In this document: piece by piece, positions 61,158-64,000 of the stretch
How the letters are laid out: every line of letters begins with the position of its first letter
How positions within the stretch are numbered: position 1 is the first letter of the stretch
Source: Tyto alba
Taxonomy: Eukaryota; Chordata; Aves; Strigiformes; Tytonidae
Reading direction: 5' to 3'
DNA length: 64,000 nucleotides
Assembly (NCBI RefSeq): GCF_018691265.1
Contig: NW_024881329.1
Location: 186,001-250,000, forward strand
Translations under genes and position numbers: made by a program
The notes under the pieces: model-generated
What the model saw: the letters and a program-made list of their open reading frames with translations, nothing else
What the model was told of the DNA's origin: nothing
The model's database searches: none

Positions 61158-62759
61158 CTTGAAAAAAAAAAAAAAGGAAAGAAGTTGTTTAATTTTTAAG
61201 TTTACAGGGAAATTTCAGGCAACAGGAGAAAACTGGGAGAGGGGTCCGTATTTCACATGCAAATGGATTTTAAGTTATGACTGCAACATGAAGATCAAGC
61301 ACATGGCTCTAGACTTTGCAAACACCTATAATGCACTGGTGTTTACATCCATTAGAACTTGACTGGATAAAAGGGCAGGAAATACAGTGATTACAAGTAA
61401 GATCAGAAAAGAAATAAGGAATGTGCATGACATCTGAAGTGGTAACAATCACAGTCATGATCCTTTACTATACATACCGATAGGATTTCAACACTCTGAA
61501 GCCAGAAGTATGCAAAAACGGAAGAAAGTATAAAAGAAATTCAAGATTCCCTCAGAAACGATCATTAATAAATATCTTTCCATGAAACATATCAGCAGAA
61601 TCGTTAACTCATCACCATCTTTATTAAACTCCCTAATAACTATACAGTTAAATACAATGTATGGGATATACAGTACTGAGACTGCAGCCCAATTATAAGC
61701 ACTTCCTCTGAAACAAAACCAAACATAGTTCAGTGAAAAAGCAGTATAATCACACTAAGACATTATCATGTAACTAGGCAGTCTCAAAAGTTATTAGCAA
61801 ATATTTGTGTTTTGCCTCCAAATCAAATCTTTTCTATTTTACCCTCTCTCAACTCAACCACAGAGTGCACTAAAATACAAATTTGACCATATACTTGCAA
61901 GAAATAGTTTTAAGATAACTCTGAATGATACAAACATTAATCTTATAGCTCTGTCACAAAAAACCTATTTATGTGAGAAGTCAGGAACATTGTAAAGCCA
62001 TTATCCTCTGCTGATTTTTCTTCCTACTCTTACAGTTTTCCTTTCAATGAATCTTTCTCCTTCCTCCCATGCCTCCTTGTATCTGCCGAGGCTATAAAAA
62101 TATTGTCTTTTGCACTGAAGTCTCTCATCAAGATCCAGCTTTCCCCATCTGATGTCCCTATCTCATTTGCTTTGATACTCTTTGTTCAAATTAAAATACT
62201 TGTCACCATCAGAAATGGTCTCCTAATTTTTTGTATTTTTAAAGAAGGGGTAGTCTCTGCTATCATTCTTCCCTTCTAATTCTTCATTTTGAACTAAGTT
62301 CAGAAACCACATTTTTGTCCTTTGCTGCTTTCCACAAATTAACTACTGTGCTTATGATGCTCCTCCCCCTCAACACTGACTTCAACACCATCAATTTTCT
62401 ACTGGTAGAAACATATAAAACTTAGGTCTGGGAGCACCCACTTTTCCAGGTACACAGTCCAGAGCAGGACCTCCTCACACTACTCTAGTTGTCTGTTAAT
62501 CCAGGATTTTTTTTTTTTTTTTTATCCCCCCAGCACTGTTGTAGACATCTATTTCAAAAAAAAATACTACTTTTCTGTCCCATTTGTTCTTTTGGCATAT
62601 TTAAAAGTTGGTTTAAAAGAAAGTCACGTGAGCATTAAGTCAGTACAAGGCCACATACCTCTGTCACAGAAGAACAGTGTCCATATTCAAGACCTGACCT
62701 TTCAGCCTCCTCCTAAATTTCCTTAATCTCCCCTTTCCAAATCAGCATCCCAGAGTCCC

Positions 62760-62886
62760 CATTGCTAGAGGTTTTCAAGATGCAATCGGACAGAGTGCTA
62801 GATAATCTCATTCGGACTCCCTTTCCCACAAAAGGTTAGATCAGATCATCTTCTGAGGTCCCTTCTGACCTGGGCACTTCTATGAT
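62760..62886 (+). mobile_element. Ancient CR1 3' end in PPP6R3 intron
   Basis: GAGGTTTTCAAGATGCAATC, then GACAGAGTGCTAGATAATCT, then AGATCATCTTCTGAGGTCCC followed by TTCTGACCTGGGCACTTCTA and TGAT: the 3' end of an old CR1 subfamily in plus orientation, antisense to the gene. Confidence 0.85.
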
Positions 62887-63177
62887 ACTGCTTCCTGCAG
62901 CACCTCTGTGTCCTTTCAACTAAAAGAACTGAAGTGTTTACTCCACAGCTCGAGCAAGTAATTCCATGAAGGCAGGCAGGAACTGCTTCCTGTTAGTCTT
63001 TGCATCAGTATCAGAAGTCACAGAACTTTAAAGTGCATGTGAACTAAAGCACTTTAAGTGTAAAAACACCATGGATAGCTAAATCCAACTGTAGATATAT
63101 AACACAACAGGAGTGCAGACCATATAAAAGTATTCCCCAAAATAGAGAATAAACTGAAGAGCAGATTCATTACTTAC

Positions 63178-63313
63178 TAAATCAGCACAGCACTATGGTT
63201 CCATGCCACATCAGTCTGCACTGAGTTACAATCCTCCTCTAAACTGCTTTGGTTCAATTCCTCTAACAATGCCGTTTGATTTATAAGCGCTGTGCAACCA
63301 TAAATGCTTCTTC
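63178..63313 (-). CDS. Possible upstream PPP6R3 exon
   Basis: The minus strand is open from 63359 to a perfect donor TTTA|GTAAGTAATG at 63178/63177. The frame reads RSIYGCTALINQTALLEELN, then QSSLEEDCNSVQTDVAWNHS and AVLI, with two leftover bases that fit the phase of the exon at 61157 (making Tyr). A candidate acceptor ends TATGGAG before 63313, but its pyrimidine tract is only moderate. Composition and codon usage look protein-like. I do not recognise the sequence as part of PPP6R3 in other species, so it may be an exon, an alternative exon, or a chance frame. Confidence 0.4.
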
Positions 63314-64000
63314 CTCCATATTGGAAATCATCAGAAGTCAAGTCAGGTGCCAAGAAAGATTAGAGTTATTCATTGCTTCGATGGAAGCGAGAATGACTGA
63401 AAGCTGTTACAATTCCTGAAGCATCGAAAATGAATAGCACTTATTTACTACCACTAACAGGACAAAGTAAGATGAATTTAAAAGAAGGGCAATGTAAGGA
63501 CTAACACTGGGACCTTTTTCTACTGAAATGGACTGGGCAACTTCCAAGACATACAAACAATTGCTTTTTAATATTTAAAGCTAGAATAGGGACAGATACT
63601 AGGGAATTATTCTAAAAGAAGAGAGTTGCATGCCAAAATTCTAGAAGTATGTTCTGATTTGTCAAGATTGGGATGGGGGGAAGGCACCACACCAGTTTCA
63701 ATTAATAAAGACAAAATTATTTTTGCAGGTCAGATTGTTTGTAGCCTGTTTCCCGACATGAAGATTCGATACTTAATAAAAAACCACTTGATCTTTAAAT
63801 CTAAGATCACAAGATCTTAGTAGACAAGATCAAGCAGATGAAATGGAAGCATGCTTTATGCTCATAAAAGCTTCGCAATGTTGATATATGTAATATGGAA
63901 TATAACTACACTGTAAGACAGTTATTCCTGAATGAGACATTTTGACATTTGTATTTTGTAGAAGATAACAAAATTAAGGAATTTGTTCTTCTGGTTATTC

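Larger units (their letters stand above)
61158..64000 (-). other. PPP6R3: PPP6R3 upstream intron sequence
   Basis: AT-rich intron DNA with a T-tract at about 62503-62523, the old CR1 at 62.8 kb and the possible exon at 63.18-63.31 kb. No other coding block recognised up to the window edge. Confidence 0.7.

Noticed and set aside
1..64000. CRISPR arrays, operons, tRNA or rRNA genes
   Set aside because: No regularly spaced repeats, tRNA-like cloverleaf or rRNA sequence noticed; the window is eukaryotic with spliced genes.

Overview
The window is vertebrate nuclear DNA, almost certainly from a bird. Three things point there: several CR1 LINE copies of avian type (3' ends with the ATTCTATGAT-like repeat), endogenous-retrovirus LTRs of avian ERVL-like type, and a preprogalanin whose mature peptide has the avian form ending GFT before an amidation/cleavage site. 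There are no bacterial-type genes. Nearly all long open frames are chance or repeat-derived, and the real coding sequence is in short spliced exons on the minus strand.

Layout, low to high coordinate (both genes read right to left). (1) 0.6-7.7 kb: GAL, the galanin/GMAP precursor, with five coding exons (7179-7259, 6427-6481, 4908-4994, 1613-1690 and a predicted terminal exon from 732), a non-coding exon 1 ending at about 7496, and a CpG-island promoter at about 7.4-7.75 kb. (2) 7.8-55.9 kb: about 48 kb of AT-rich intergenic DNA with no recognisable gene. It holds two solo LTRs in opposite orientation (11024-12087 minus, 14150-15221 plus, each with a perfect 5-bp target duplication), a 3.3-kb degenerate CR1 that one LTR has split (14.03-18.42 kb), a very G-rich CR1 3' end (30.4-31.1 kb), an older LTR fragment (29.9-30.1 kb), and four further CR1 remnants (20.6, 21.3, 38.9 and 42.0 kb). 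Simple repeats are scattered through it. (3) 55.9-64 kb: the 3' end of PPP6R3 (PP6 regulatory subunit 3), with the last coding exon at 57375-57426, the previous one at 61035-61157, a possible third at 63178-63313, and a 3'UTR running to about 55950.

The order PPP6R3 then GAL in the same transcriptional direction matches the mammalian neighbourhood (human 11q13), so this is a conserved syntenic block. The genes are not functionally coupled. Galanin is a secreted neuropeptide precursor. PPP6R3 is a cytoplasmic phosphatase scaffold subunit. The stretch between them would be expected to carry distal GAL regulatory elements; I can point to candidates but not prove any.

The most interesting observations are the inverted pair of solo LTRs upstream of GAL (one aimed at the GAL promoter), the nested LTR-in-CR1 insertion, a CR1 that has lost its endonuclease region, a foldback element in the last PPP6R3 intron, and the predicted divergent C-terminus of the GAL precursor. 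I did not find a convincing new biological system.
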